DNA of 64,000 nt from Streptomyces griseocarneus. GTDB taxonomy: Bacteria; Actinomycetota; Actinomycetes; Streptomycetales; Streptomycetaceae. The stretch is taken from NCBI GenBank assembly GCA_003674045.1, contig PENC01000007.1, positions 124,001 through 188,000 on the forward strand. Direction: 5' to 3'. This document shows, piece by piece, positions 1-8,049 of the stretch. The position numbers and the translations under genes were made by a program. Each line of letters opens with the position of its first letter. Positions within the stretch are counted from its first letter, which is position 1. A model generated the notes under the pieces. The model made no database searches. It was given only the letters and a program-made list of their open reading frames with translations, and was not told where the DNA came from.

Positions 1-74
1 TCGTTCCGCAGGGCGGCCACGGGGGCGACTCGGCGGGACCGATCGTGGCGGCGGTGCTGCGGGCGGCGCGGTGA
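1..74 (+). CDS. C-terminal fragment of a probable penicillin-binding transpeptidase
   Basis: Only the last 23 codons are present, in the frame that ends at TGA 72-74. The tail reads GGHGGDSAGPIVAAVLRAAR. A glycine-rich stretch followed by SAGPIVA and a short alanine/arginine helix is the usual ending of class B penicillin-binding proteins of the FtsI/PbpA type, which cross-link peptidoglycan outside the membrane. The catalytic motifs lie beyond the window, so this rests on the tail alone. In Streptomyces chromosomes a penicillin-binding protein gene lies a few genes from the rsmI-tatD-rpfB block seen here, which supports the guess. Confidence 0.5.
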   Translation, partial: VPQGGHGGDSAGPIVAAVLRAAR

Positions 75-125
75 GCGTTTCGTGACCGGCACTACAGCGC
101 TGTCCGTACGGGCGGCGTTAGCGTC

Positions 126-203
126 ATGGACATGAGCGATCCGGCAGACGTACAGATACGCATACGCACCACAGGCAAGCGGCTTGTCGAGCCCACCGTA
201 TGA
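126..203 (+). CDS. Possible 25-aa leader peptide coupled to the EamA transporter gene
   Basis: A short reading frame starts at ATG 126 (second ATG at 132) and encodes about 25 residues ending in RLVEPTV. Its TGA at 201-203 overlaps the ATG at 200 of the transporter in an ATGA arrangement. No clear ribosome binding site is seen just before position 200, so translational coupling from this frame would explain how the transporter is read. No clear Shine-Dalgarno precedes position 126 either. It may be a real leader or a chance frame. Confidence 0.25.
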   Translation: MDMSDPADVQIRIRTTGKRLVEPTV

Positions 204-1042
204 CCCCGCTGGTCGCCGCCGCCGTCCTCATCGCGGCCGTCACGCACGCCAGTTGGAACGCCATCGCCCACGGCATCAAGGACCAGCTCGTCGCCTTCAC
301 CCTGGTGGGCGGCGGGGGAGCGGTCTGCGGGGCCCTGCTGCTCGGCTTCGCGCCGATGCCCGCCGGGGGCGCCTGGCCGTACCTCGCCGCGTCCGCGGTG
401 CTGCACGTCGTCTATCAGCTGCTGCTCATGCGGTCGTTCACGCTCGGCGACTTCGGGCAGATGTACCCCATCGCGCGGGGCAGCGCGCCGCTCGCCGTGA
501 CCGTCCTGGCGGCGGTCTTCGCCGGTGAGGTGCCGGACGCGTGGCAGTCGGCGGGCGTCGTGGTGGCGTCCGCCGGGCTCGTCGGCGTCGCCCTGTGGGG
601 CCTGCGGGGAGCGCGCCCGCAGTGGGCGGCGATCTGCGCCGCGCTGGCGACGGGCCTGTCCATCGCCACGTACACGGTCGTGGACGGCCTGGGCGTACGC
701 GCCTCCGGCTCGGCCCTCGGCTACATCGCCTGGCTGATGATCCTGGAGGGCCTGGCCATCCCGGCGTACGGGTTCGCCGTCCGGCGCGGTGGTTTTGTCG
801 CCGAACTCCGTCCGTACGCGGTACGGGGGCTGCTGGGTGGTCTGCTCTCCGTTTTCGCCTACGGCCTCGTGCTCTGGGCCCAGACCCGGGCGGATCTGGC
901 CCCGATCGCCGCGCTGCGGGAGTCCTCGATCATCGTGGGGGCCGGGATCGGAGCGGTCTTCCTGAAGGAGCGTTTCGGGGGGCCGCGGGTCGCTGCCGCG
1001 GGGCTGATGGTGGTGGGGATCGGGTTGATGCTGGCGGGGTGA
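200..1042 (+). CDS. EamA/DMT-family membrane transporter
   Basis: This 280-residue, very hydrophobic protein has about ten predicted membrane helices in two similar halves, the usual build of EamA (drug/metabolite transporter) permeases. The first half opens with LVAAAVLIAAVTHASWNAIA; the second half has the FLKERFGGPRVAAAGLMVVG ending typical of the family. Such proteins move small metabolites or amino acids across the inner membrane, and the substrate cannot be read here. The start at 200 overlaps the stop of a small upstream frame. It converges on the cupin gene, with a long repeat in between. Confidence 0.85.
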   Translation: MTPLVAAAVLIAAVTHASWNAIAHGIKDQLVAFTLVGGGGAVCGALLLGFAPMPAGGAWPYLAASAVLHVVYQLLLMRSFTLGDFGQMYPIARGSAPLAVTVLAAVFAGEVPDAWQSAGVVVASAGLVGVALWGLRGARPQWAAICAALATGLSIATYTVVDGLGVRASGSALGYIAWLMILEGLAIPAYGFAVRRGGFVAELRPYAVRGLLGGLLSVFAYGLVLWAQTRADLAPIAALRESSIIVGAGIGAVFLKERFGGPRVAAAGLMVVGIGLMLAG

Positions 1043-1366
1043 GCGGTTCTTCGTCTGCGGGTTCGGTGGGGGTTGCTCGCGCCGTTCCTCGCGCCCCTGG
1101 GTTGTGTGTGGGCCGGGGGCGGGGCCTCCGGGCGGAACCTGAAACGCGGTGCGTGCGGCTGTTTCGGGTGGGTGCTGTGATTCGTGCACCGTCGTTTCAG
1201 AACCCGCCCTCCGGCCCCGCCCCCTCCACCGGATGTCGGCTGTCCGTAGGGGGTGCTTCCGTTCGTTTTCGGCTCTCCGCAGGGGTGGGGGTGCGCCCCT
1301 TCAGGGGTGCGGGGAACTGCGCGACCAGCCCCCACCGGAGCCGCAGACGCAAATGGAGCTCACGAG
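1041..1366 (+). repeat. Composite ~300-bp intergenic repeat, copy A
   Basis: This is nearly identical to 17794-18140 and, inverted, to 15622-15925. Recognisable blocks in order are a GCGGTTCTTCGTCTGCGGG start, a GGGTTGTGTGTGGGCC block, GAAACGCGGTGCGTGCGGCT, a GTGATTCGTGCACCGTCGTT block, and an end block around GCGGGGAACTGCGCGACCAG. It starts at the stop codon of the EamA gene and fills the 354-bp gap to the convergent cupin gene. It has no convincing reading frame. Confidence 0.85.
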
Positions 1367-1396
1367 GCTCCCCGGCAGGCGCCGCGCAGCGGACCG

Positions 1397-1774
1397 TCAG
1401 CGGGAGCCCATCTCCTGGAGGGTTCGCCGGATCGCTGCCTCCACCACGTGGTACTCCGCCGCCGGGCTGAACTGGAGGAGCTCCGTCCCCGCCACCGCCC
1501 GCGGTACATGGCCCCTGGCCACATAGAACGCGTCGCCCTCCTCGAACGTCTCCTCGTGGTCCGGGAAGCGGAAGGTGACGATGCCCTTGAGGACGTAGCC
1601 CCAGTGCGGGCAGGTGCAGGCCTCGCCCGGCAGGCCCGTCAGCAGGTGGGTCGCGTCGATGTCCTCGGCGAAGGACACGAAGTTGACCGAGTAGCCGTCG
1701 ATCTCCTCGTGCCGGTCGACGACCGGGCCGTGGTCCGAGAGCTGCGCCGCGCTCTCCTTCGATACCTTCGGCAT
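1397..1774 (-). CDS. Small single-domain cupin protein
   Basis: The 125-residue product is a single cupin barrel. The two conserved halves are visible: a CPHWGYVLKGIVTFRF stretch around residues 50-65, where C-x-H-W-G stands in for the usual metal-binding GxxHxH, and a GDAFYVARGHVPRA stretch around residues 79-92. An ETFEEGD motif lies between them. The enzymatic or sensory role cannot be told. The start is ATG at 1772-1774. It diverges from rsmI with an 84-bp shared promoter region. Confidence 0.75.
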   Translation of the reverse strand: MPKVSKESAAQLSDHGPVVDRHEEIDGYSVNFVSFAEDIDATHLLTGLPGEACTCPHWGYVLKGIVTFRFPDHEETFEEGDAFYVARGHVPRAVAGTELLQFSPAAEYHVVEAAIRRTLQEMGSR

Positions 1775-1858
1775 CTCGCGTCTCCGTCCGTACGGGGTGC
1801 CCCCTCCCCAGCGTCGCTCCGGAATCCGGCCCGCGCACGCTCCTGAGAGGATGGGAGG

Positions 1859-2716
1859 GTGACCGGAACGCTCGTACTCGCAGGTACCCCCATCGGCGAT
1901 GTCGCCGACGCACCTCCTCGGCTGGCCGCCGAGCTGCTCGCCGCCGAGGTGATCGCCGCGGAGGACACGCGGCGGCTGCGCCGCCTGACACAGGCGCTGG
2001 GCGTGCACACCACCGGGCGGGTGGTGTCGTACTTCGAGGGCAACGAGTCGGCCCGTACGCCCGAGCTCGTGGAGGCGCTGGAGGGCGGTGCGCGGGTGCT
2101 GCTGGTGACCGACGCGGGCATGCCGTCCGTCTCGGACCCCGGCTACCGGCTGGTGGCCGCGGCCGTGGAGCGCGACATCAAGGTCACGGCGGTGCCGGGC
2201 CCGTCGGCCGTGCTGACGGCGCTCGCGCTGAGCGGGCTCCCCGTGGACCGGTTCTGCTTCGAGGGCTTCCTGCCGCGCAAGGCGGGCGAGCGGCTCGGAC
2301 GGCTGCGCGAGGTCGCGGAGGAGCGCCGCACGCTCGTCTACTTCGAGGCGCCGCACCGCCTGGACGACACCCTCGCCGCCATGGCCGAGGTGCTGGGCGC
2401 GGACCGCCGGGCGGCGGTGTGCCGTGAGCTGACCAAGACGTACGAGGAGGTCAGGCGCGGCCCGCTGAAGGAGCTGGCCGCCTGGGCCGCCGAGGGCGTG
2501 CGCGGCGAGATCACCATCGTGGTGGAGGGCGCCGCCGAGCGCGGCCCGCAGGAGCTCGACGCCGAGGAGCTCGTCCGCCGGGTGCGGATCAGGGAGGAGG
2601 CCGGTGAGCGCCGCAAGGAGGCGATCGCGGCCGTGGCCGCCGAGGCAGGTCTACCCAAACGGGAGGTGTTCGATGCCGTTGTAGCGGCAAAGAATGCCGT
2701 CCAACAGGCCCCATAG
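1859..2716 (+). CDS. rsmI: 16S rRNA (cytidine(1402)-2'-O)-methyltransferase RsmI
   Basis: A 285-residue tetrapyrrole-methylase-fold enzyme that uses S-adenosylmethionine to 2'-O-methylate C1402 in the decoding centre of 16S rRNA. The start reads TGTLVLAGTPIGDVAD, the family's GTPIGN-like first strand. The AEDTRR motif near residue 40, the DAGMPSVSDPGYRLV block near residues 86-100 and PGPSA near residue 115 are all present, and length is normal. The GTG start at 1859 sits right after a GGGAGG-type ribosome binding site. It opens a plus-strand housekeeping run that also holds tatD and ksgA. Confidence 0.93.
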   Translation: MTGTLVLAGTPIGDVADAPPRLAAELLAAEVIAAEDTRRLRRLTQALGVHTTGRVVSYFEGNESARTPELVEALEGGARVLLVTDAGMPSVSDPGYRLVAAAVERDIKVTAVPGPSAVLTALALSGLPVDRFCFEGFLPRKAGERLGRLREVAEERRTLVYFEAPHRLDDTLAAMAEVLGADRRAAVCRELTKTYEEVRRGPLKELAAWAAEGVRGEITIVVEGAAERGPQELDAEELVRRVRIREEAGERRKEAIAAVAAEAGLPKREVFDAVVAAKNAVQQAP

Positions 2717-2900
2717 GAGGGTAAAGGGCTATCGTGAAAGGCAAAGCTTAGGCCGCGCAGCCTGGCACTTTGGACAGCGCGCCGCCAAGTTTGCCCCAAT
2801 TCGGTACAGGGCTGCTGCGTGATCGCCGGTAAGGGCGTTCCCTTGATGTGGGACGTCCGATCCCGGAGAGAGCTTGTCCTTCAGGACAAGAGGAGCTGCC

Positions 2901-3377
2901 ATGAGCGAGATCGCAGGAAGCGCGAGCGGAGTCCGGCCGATAGCCACCCGGCCCCCGGCGCCCGAGCAGGGCACACCCGAGACAGCGCACGAGTCGTACT
3001 CCTTCGCCTGCATGCGGTGCGGGCACGGCTGGGAACAGTCGTACGACATCCAGCACCACGTGGACGCGGACGGCAAGCCGTTCGTCGTCTACTACGCCGA
3101 CGGCGTGCGGGTTCCGTCCCCGCTGACCCGTCCGACCTGCGAGAACTGCGGCGAGCACGTCGTGAGGATCATGCGTTCCGGCCGGGTCTCCACCGTGGCC
3201 CACGTACTGCACCAGCCCGCCGGCAGCCGGACCGCGCCGGACCAGGCCACCGCCGGCCCGCCCATCGCGGTCGCCGACGACCCGGACCGGGTGAAGCGCG
3301 AGAAGCACCACTGGCACCTGTCGGATCTGCTGCACCCCTTCCAGCACCACCACGAAGAGCAGCAGCAGGAGAAGTAG
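2901..3377 (+). CDS. Conserved hypothetical protein with a two-knuckle zinc ribbon
   Basis: A 158-residue protein whose middle has two CxxC knuckles, CMRCGHGW near residue 33 and CENCGEHV near residue 75, spaced as in a rubredoxin-like zinc ribbon. The tail is rich in histidine, glutamine and glutamate (FQHHHEEQQQEK). No enzyme motif or signal peptide is seen. ATG 2901 was chosen over the in-frame codon at 2874 because AGGAG lies 7 bases before it. It sits between rsmI and tatD and may be co-expressed with tatD. Function is unknown; RNA or DNA binding is only a guess from the ribbon. Confidence 0.7.
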   Translation: MSEIAGSASGVRPIATRPPAPEQGTPETAHESYSFACMRCGHGWEQSYDIQHHVDADGKPFVVYYADGVRVPSPLTRPTCENCGEHVVRIMRSGRVSTVAHVLHQPAGSRTAPDQATAGPPIAVADDPDRVKREKHHWHLSDLLHPFQHHHEEQQQEK

Positions 3378-3419
3378 GCGCTTCCTCCCTGGTCACCCGC
3401 GCTCCTTAGAATCGCGGGC

Positions 3420-4352
3420 ATGGCATCGAACAGCGGCACCTCCGGCAGTGAGCGGAAGAAGAACGACAAGGACGTCCCTCCGCCCCTCCCGGAGCCGCTG
3501 ACGGTGCAGGTGGCCGACAGCCACACTCACTTGGACATGCTCCCCCAGACTTCGTCCGGGGGGACCCCCAGCACGGTCGAGGAAGCCCTGGCCAAGGCCG
3601 CTTCCGTCGGCGTCACGACGGTGATCCAGGTCGGCTGCGACCTGGCGGGTTCCACGTGGGCCGCCGAGACGGCCGCCGCCCACGAGAACGTCTGGGCCAC
3701 CGTGGCCCTGCATCCGAACGAGGCTCCCCGCATCGTCCATGGCGACCCCGACGGCTGGTCGCGGCAGGGCGCCCGGCAGCCGGGAGGGCAGGCCGCCCTC
3801 GACGCGGCGCTGGAGCGGATCGACGAGCTGGCCGCGCTCCCGCACGTGCGCGGCGTCGGCGAGACGGGCCTCGACTACTTCCGTACGGGCCCCGAGGGCA
3901 AGGCCGCGCAGGAATACTCCTTCCGCCGCCACATCGACATCGCCAAGCGCCACGGCAAGGCCCTGGTCATCCACGACCGCGAGGCCCACGACGACGTCCT
4001 GCGGGTGCTGCGCGAGGAGGGCGCGCCCGGGACGGTCGTCTTCCACTGCTACTCCGGCGACGCCGAAATGGCGAAGGTCTGCGCCGAGGCGGGCTACTAC
4101 CTCTCCTTCGCGGGCAACGTCACCTTCAAGAACGCGCAGGACCTCCGGGACGCACTCGCGGTGACCCCTCTCGACCGCGTCCTGGTGGAGACCGACGCGC
4201 CGTACCTGACGCCGATGCCGTATCGCGGACGGCCCAATGCGCCGTACCTCATTCCGGTCACTTTGCGGGCCATGGCGGGCTACCGAGGAATGACGGAGGA
4301 CGCCCTGGCCATGGCCGTCGCCGAGAACACCGCTCGCGCGTTCGGTTACTGA
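3420..4352 (+). CDS. tatD: TatD-family metal-dependent hydrolase/DNase
   Basis: A 310-residue TIM-barrel amidohydrolase. All metal-site motifs are visible: ADSHTHLD near residue 34, GETGLDYF near residue 150, a VIHDREAHDD histidine, FHCYSGD near residue 212, and ETDAPYLTP near residue 262. TatD proteins act as 3'-5' exonucleases on DNA and RNA in repair and turnover. A ~30-residue hydrophilic N-terminal extension rich in Ser, Lys and Asp precedes the barrel. ATG 3420 is taken as the start. Confidence 0.9.
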   Translation: MASNSGTSGSERKKNDKDVPPPLPEPLTVQVADSHTHLDMLPQTSSGGTPSTVEEALAKAASVGVTTVIQVGCDLAGSTWAAETAAAHENVWATVALHPNEAPRIVHGDPDGWSRQGARQPGGQAALDAALERIDELAALPHVRGVGETGLDYFRTGPEGKAAQEYSFRRHIDIAKRHGKALVIHDREAHDDVLRVLREEGAPGTVVFHCYSGDAEMAKVCAEAGYYLSFAGNVTFKNAQDLRDALAVTPLDRVLVETDAPYLTPMPYRGRPNAPYLIPVTLRAMAGYRGMTEDALAMAVAENTARAFGY

Positions 4353-4451
4353 CGCATACTTGTGCGACGCAGTGTGACGATCTGACTTTGGAGAGCGACG
4401 CTCCCTCCGCTACAGTCCCGGGCCGATAGCTCGACCCCAGGGGAGTGTCGC

Positions 4452-5969
4452 GTGACTCAAGCACCGGGCAGCCCCCGTGCCGCAACCAGCGGTGCGGCCG
4501 AAGCACCGCCCCACGGCCTCTACGACCCGTACGACCCGTACGATCCCGCCACGCCCTACGGGGCCTACGCCCCGTACGTGCCGTACGCCGCGGAGGGTGA
4601 GCGCTACGGCTTCACCACGCCGGTGGACGGCCCGTACGACCCCTTCCTGCCAGAACCGCGGGAGGCGGCCCCACACGGCGGCTACGAGCCCGAGGAGCTC
4701 CCGGTCCTCACGCACCTGCACGACTTTCAGGGCCTGGACGACCTCCTGCCCCGGCAGCCCGCGGGCCCGGACCCCGCGGCCCCTGCGGAGGACCGGGCGG
4801 AGGAGGGCGCGGACGAGGCCCCCCAGCGCACGGGAGCGCGCCGGGGCGCGGGCCGCCGCAAGAGATCCGGCGAACGCCCCGACACGTTGCGCCGCCTCAT
4901 CCCGCAGGCCCTCGTCGTGGCCTTCCTCGCGGGCGGCACGTCCTCCTTCGTCGCCGCCGACAAGACCGTCAAGCTCGACATCGAGGGCCGCTCCCGCACT
5001 CTGCACACCTTCGCCGACGACGTCGACGAGCTGCTCGCCGACGAGCACCTGGCGGTCGGCGAGCACGATGCCGTCACCCCCGGCCACCACCACGGCCTGG
5101 CCGCGGGCGACGAGGTCACCGTCCGCTACGGGCGGCCCGTGGCCCTCACCCTCGACGGCCGGCAGCACCAGGTGTGGACCACCGCCCGCACCGTCGACGG
5201 CGCCCTGCGCGAGCTCGGCGTCCGTGCCGAGGGAGCGTATCTGTCGGCCTCCCGCAGCGCCCCGATCTCGCGCCACGGCCTCGACCTGCACGTCCGCACC
5301 GAGCGGTCCGTCACCTTCATGGCCGACGGACGCGAACGCACCGTGCGCACCAACGCCGCCACCGTCCGCGAGGCCCTCGGCGCGGCGGGCATCAGCCTGC
5401 ACGGCCAGGACACCACCTCCGTCGACCCTGACAGCTTCCCGCGCGACGGCCAGACGATCTCCGTCATGCGGATCACCGGCACCGAGGAGGTCCACGAGAC
5501 GCCCATCGACTTCGAGACCGAGCGCCACGACGACGCGACGCTCTACAAGGGCACCGAGGTCGTCGCCCAGAGCGGCGAGCCGGGCGTCGAGCGCACGACG
5601 TACGCGCTGCGCATCGTCAACGGCGTCAAGCAGAAGCCCAAGAAGATCCACTCGGAGACGGTGCGGGAACCCCGCACCCAGATCGTCAAGGTGGGCACCA
5701 AGCCCCGCCCCACCACCGTCGGCGGCGCCGAGGGGCTGAACTGGTCCGGACTCGCCCAGTGCGAGGCGGGCGGGCGGCCCGACGCGGTCGACCCCAGCGG
5801 CACCTACGGCGGGCTCTACCAGTTCGACACGCACACCTGGCAGTCCCTCGGCGGCTCCGGCAGACCGCAGGACGCGCCCGCGTCCGAGCAGACCCTCCGG
5901 GCCAAGAAGCTCTACGTCAGCCGGGGGGCGAGCCCGTGGCCCGTGTGCGGCCGTAAACTTCACGGGTGA
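4452..5969 (+). CDS. rpfB: Resuscitation-promoting factor RpfB-type muralytic enzyme
   Basis: The 505-residue protein has a long cytoplasmic N-terminus with repeated Tyr-Asp-Pro motifs (residues 24-66), an Arg/Lys-rich stop-transfer and one membrane helix (about 149-168), then three DUF348-type ubiquitin-like repeats (about 175-330), a G5 domain (about 345-425) and a C-terminal Rpf domain. The Rpf domain keeps the catalytic glutamate (AQCEAGG) and the YGGLYQFDTHTW block. Rpf proteins cut peptidoglycan glycan strands and help spores or dormant cells resume growth. GTG start at 4452; the stop overlaps the ksgA start by four bases. Confidence 0.92.
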   Translation: MTQAPGSPRAATSGAAEAPPHGLYDPYDPYDPATPYGAYAPYVPYAAEGERYGFTTPVDGPYDPFLPEPREAAPHGGYEPEELPVLTHLHDFQGLDDLLPRQPAGPDPAAPAEDRAEEGADEAPQRTGARRGAGRRKRSGERPDTLRRLIPQALVVAFLAGGTSSFVAADKTVKLDIEGRSRTLHTFADDVDELLADEHLAVGEHDAVTPGHHHGLAAGDEVTVRYGRPVALTLDGRQHQVWTTARTVDGALRELGVRAEGAYLSASRSAPISRHGLDLHVRTERSVTFMADGRERTVRTNAATVREALGAAGISLHGQDTTSVDPDSFPRDGQTISVMRITGTEEVHETPIDFETERHDDATLYKGTEVVAQSGEPGVERTTYALRIVNGVKQKPKKIHSETVREPRTQIVKVGTKPRPTTVGGAEGLNWSGLAQCEAGGRPDAVDPSGTYGGLYQFDTHTWQSLGGSGRPQDAPASEQTLRAKKLYVSRGASPWPVCGRKLHG

Positions 5970-6838
5970 GCTCCAGCCCCAGCACAGACGAGTCCGGCGC
6001 CCTCCTCGGTCCGGCGGACATCCGCGAGCTGGCCGCAGCCCTGGGGGTACGCCCCACCAAGCAGCGCGGCCAGAACTTCGTGATCGACGCCAACACGGTC
6101 CGGCGGATCGTCCGCACCGCCGAGGTCCGGCCCGACGACGTCGTGGTCGAGGTCGGCCCCGGCCTGGGGTCGCTGACCCTCGCCCTGCTGGAGGCCGCCG
6201 ACCGCGTCACCGCGGTCGAGATCGACGACGTCCTGGCCGCCGCCCTCCCGGCGACGATCGCCGCCCGCCTCCCCGGGCGCGCCGACCGCTTCGCACTCGT
6301 GCACAGCGACGCCATGCTCGTCACCGAGCTGCCCGGCCCCGCGCCGACCGCGCTCGTCGCCAACCTTCCCTACAACGTCGCCGTCCCTGTGCTCCTGCAC
6401 ATGCTGGCGCAGTTCCCCAGCATCGAGCGCACCCTCGTCATGGTCCAGGCCGAGGTCGCCGACCGCCTCGCGGCCGCGCCGGGCTCCAAGGTCTACGGCG
6501 TGCCCTCCGTCAAGGCCGCCTGGTACGCCGAGGTCAAGCGCGCCGGCTCCATCGGCCGCAACGTCTTCTGGCCGGCCCCGAACGTCGACTCGGGCCTCGT
6601 CTCCCTCGTCCGCCGCGAGAAGCCCATCGAGACGACGGCCTCCCGCGAAGAGGTCTTCGCAGTGGTGGACGCCGCTTTCGCCCAGCGCCGCAAGACGCTG
6701 CGCGCGGCCCTCGCCGGCTGGGCCGGCTCGGCCGCGGCGGCGGAATCCGCGCTGGTCGCTGCGGGGGTCTCGCCGCAGGCGCGCGGCGAGGCGCTGACGG
6801 TGCACGAGTTCGTGGCGATCGCGGAGAACAAGCCGTAG
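5966..6838 (+). CDS. rsmA: 16S rRNA (adenine1518/1519-N6)-dimethyltransferase KsgA
   Basis: A 290-residue Rossmann methyltransferase that dimethylates two adjacent adenines in the 3' hairpin of 16S rRNA and acts as a checkpoint in small-subunit assembly. The N-terminal KQRGQNFVID matches the family's GQ(N/H)FL motif. The SAM loop VEVGPGLGSLT lies near residue 54 and the target-base motif NLPYNVA near residue 132. The GTG start at 5966 overlaps the rpfB stop (GTGA), so the two are translationally coupled. Confidence 0.95.
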   Translation: MSSSPSTDESGALLGPADIRELAAALGVRPTKQRGQNFVIDANTVRRIVRTAEVRPDDVVVEVGPGLGSLTLALLEAADRVTAVEIDDVLAAALPATIAARLPGRADRFALVHSDAMLVTELPGPAPTALVANLPYNVAVPVLLHMLAQFPSIERTLVMVQAEVADRLAAAPGSKVYGVPSVKAAWYAEVKRAGSIGRNVFWPAPNVDSGLVSLVRREKPIETTASREEVFAVVDAAFAQRRKTLRAALAGWAGSAAAAESALVAAGVSPQARGEALTVHEFVAIAENKP

Positions 6839-6899
6839 CAGCCGGGGGCTGCCGCTCCCGGACCCCCGCGGTGGTGGGTTGCGGCCGGTGGGCACAAAC

Positions 6900-7076
6900 G
6901 GGGGGACGGGAACCGGGGCGAAGCCCCGGGCTTAAGGGGCGCGGGGAACTGCGCGACCAGCCACAGCGGACCTGCACCCGCGCGTGGAGCGCAAGAGGCA
7001 GCCCGGTGGGCGCAACGAGCCACCGGCCCGCAGCCGCGCGCGCAGCGCAAGACGCACCCCGCTGGGCGCACCGGCT
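6900..7076 (+). repeat. Short GC-rich intergenic palindrome unit with downstream block
   Basis: The gap between ksgA and ispE carries the family core GGGGCGCGGGGAACTGCGCG near 6938-6957. It is followed by two degenerate copies of a block reading CGCGCGNAGCGCAAGANGCA with a GGTGGGCGCA end (near 6983-7013 and 7038-7070). The same block follows the core at 18085-18140 and 29450-29500. A small GGGGC-GAA-GCCCC hairpin precedes it. Confidence 0.75.
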
Positions 7077-7124
7077 ACCGTGAACCGCCGTACGCCGAGA
7101 CGACCACCCTCAAGGAGCCACGCA

Positions 7125-8042
7125 GTGACCCGCGTAACCGTCCGCGTCCCCGCCAAGGTCAACGTCCAGCTCGCCGTGGGCGGCGTACGGCCGGACGGCT
7201 TCCACGACCTCGCCAACGTCTTCCTGGCAGTCGGCCTGCACGACGAGGTCACCGTCACCCCGGCCGACGCCCTGAGCCTCACCTGTTCCGGACCCGACGC
7301 GGCGCACGTCCCCCTGGACGACACCAACCTCGCGGCGCGCGCGGCGCGCGCACTCGGCGCGCGATACGGGCGCGAGCCCCTGGTCCATATCCACATCGCC
7401 AAGGACATCCCCGTCGCGGGCGGCATGGCGGGCGGCAGCGCAGACGCCGCGGGCGCGCTGCTCGCGTGCGACGCGCTGTGGGGCACGGACGCCCCGCGCG
7501 AGGAACTGCTGGAGATCTGCGCGGAACTCGGCAGCGACGTGCCGTTCAGCCTGGTCGGCGGGGCGGCGCTGGGCCGCGGCCGGGGCGAGATCCTCACGCC
7601 GCTGGAGGTCGGAGGCACGTTCCACTGGGTGTTCGCGGTGGCGGACGGCGGCCTGTCGACCCCGGCCGTGTACGCCGAGTGCGACCGCCTGCGCGTCGCC
7701 TCCGGCACGGGCGCCACGTCCGAGGACATCCCCGACCCGGAGCCGTCGCCCGAGCTCCTCGAAGCCCTGCGCACCGGCGACGCGCACGCCCTCGCCGCAG
7801 CCGTCAGCAACGACCTCCAGGCGGCGGCGGTCTCCCTCCGCCCCTCCCTGACCGCCACCCTGGACGCGGGCACGCAGGGCGGCGCCCTGGCCGCGATGGT
7901 CTCGGGCTCGGGCCCGACCACGGCGTTCCTGGCCGCGAACGCCGACGAGGCGGAGAAGGTGGCGGAGTCCCTCCGCGCGTCCGGCACGTGCCGCGCGGTC
8001 CGCGTGACCTCGGGCCCGGTCCCGGGGGCGACGGTTCTCTAG
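7125..8042 (+). CDS. ispE: 4-(cytidine 5'-diphospho)-2-C-methyl-D-erythritol kinase IspE
   Basis: A 305-residue GHMP kinase that phosphorylates CDP-methylerythritol in the MEP pathway to isoprenoid precursors. The KVNVQLAVGGVRPDGFH start (substrate-binding Lys), the glycine-rich ATP loop PVAGGMAGGSADAAGALLA near residues 92-110 and the C-terminal MVSGSGPTTAFL motif are all present. The GTG start at 7125 was chosen because CAAGGAG lies just upstream; codons before it fall in the repeat. The product feeds terpenoid and quinone synthesis, including membrane menaquinone. Confidence 0.93.
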   Translation: MTRVTVRVPAKVNVQLAVGGVRPDGFHDLANVFLAVGLHDEVTVTPADALSLTCSGPDAAHVPLDDTNLAARAARALGARYGREPLVHIHIAKDIPVAGGMAGGSADAAGALLACDALWGTDAPREELLEICAELGSDVPFSLVGGAALGRGRGEILTPLEVGGTFHWVFAVADGGLSTPAVYAECDRLRVASGTGATSEDIPDPEPSPELLEALRTGDAHALAAAVSNDLQAAAVSLRPSLTATLDAGTQGGALAAMVSGSGPTTAFLAANADEAEKVAESLRASGTCRAVRVTSGPVPGATVL

Positions 8043-8049
8043 GCGGTCT

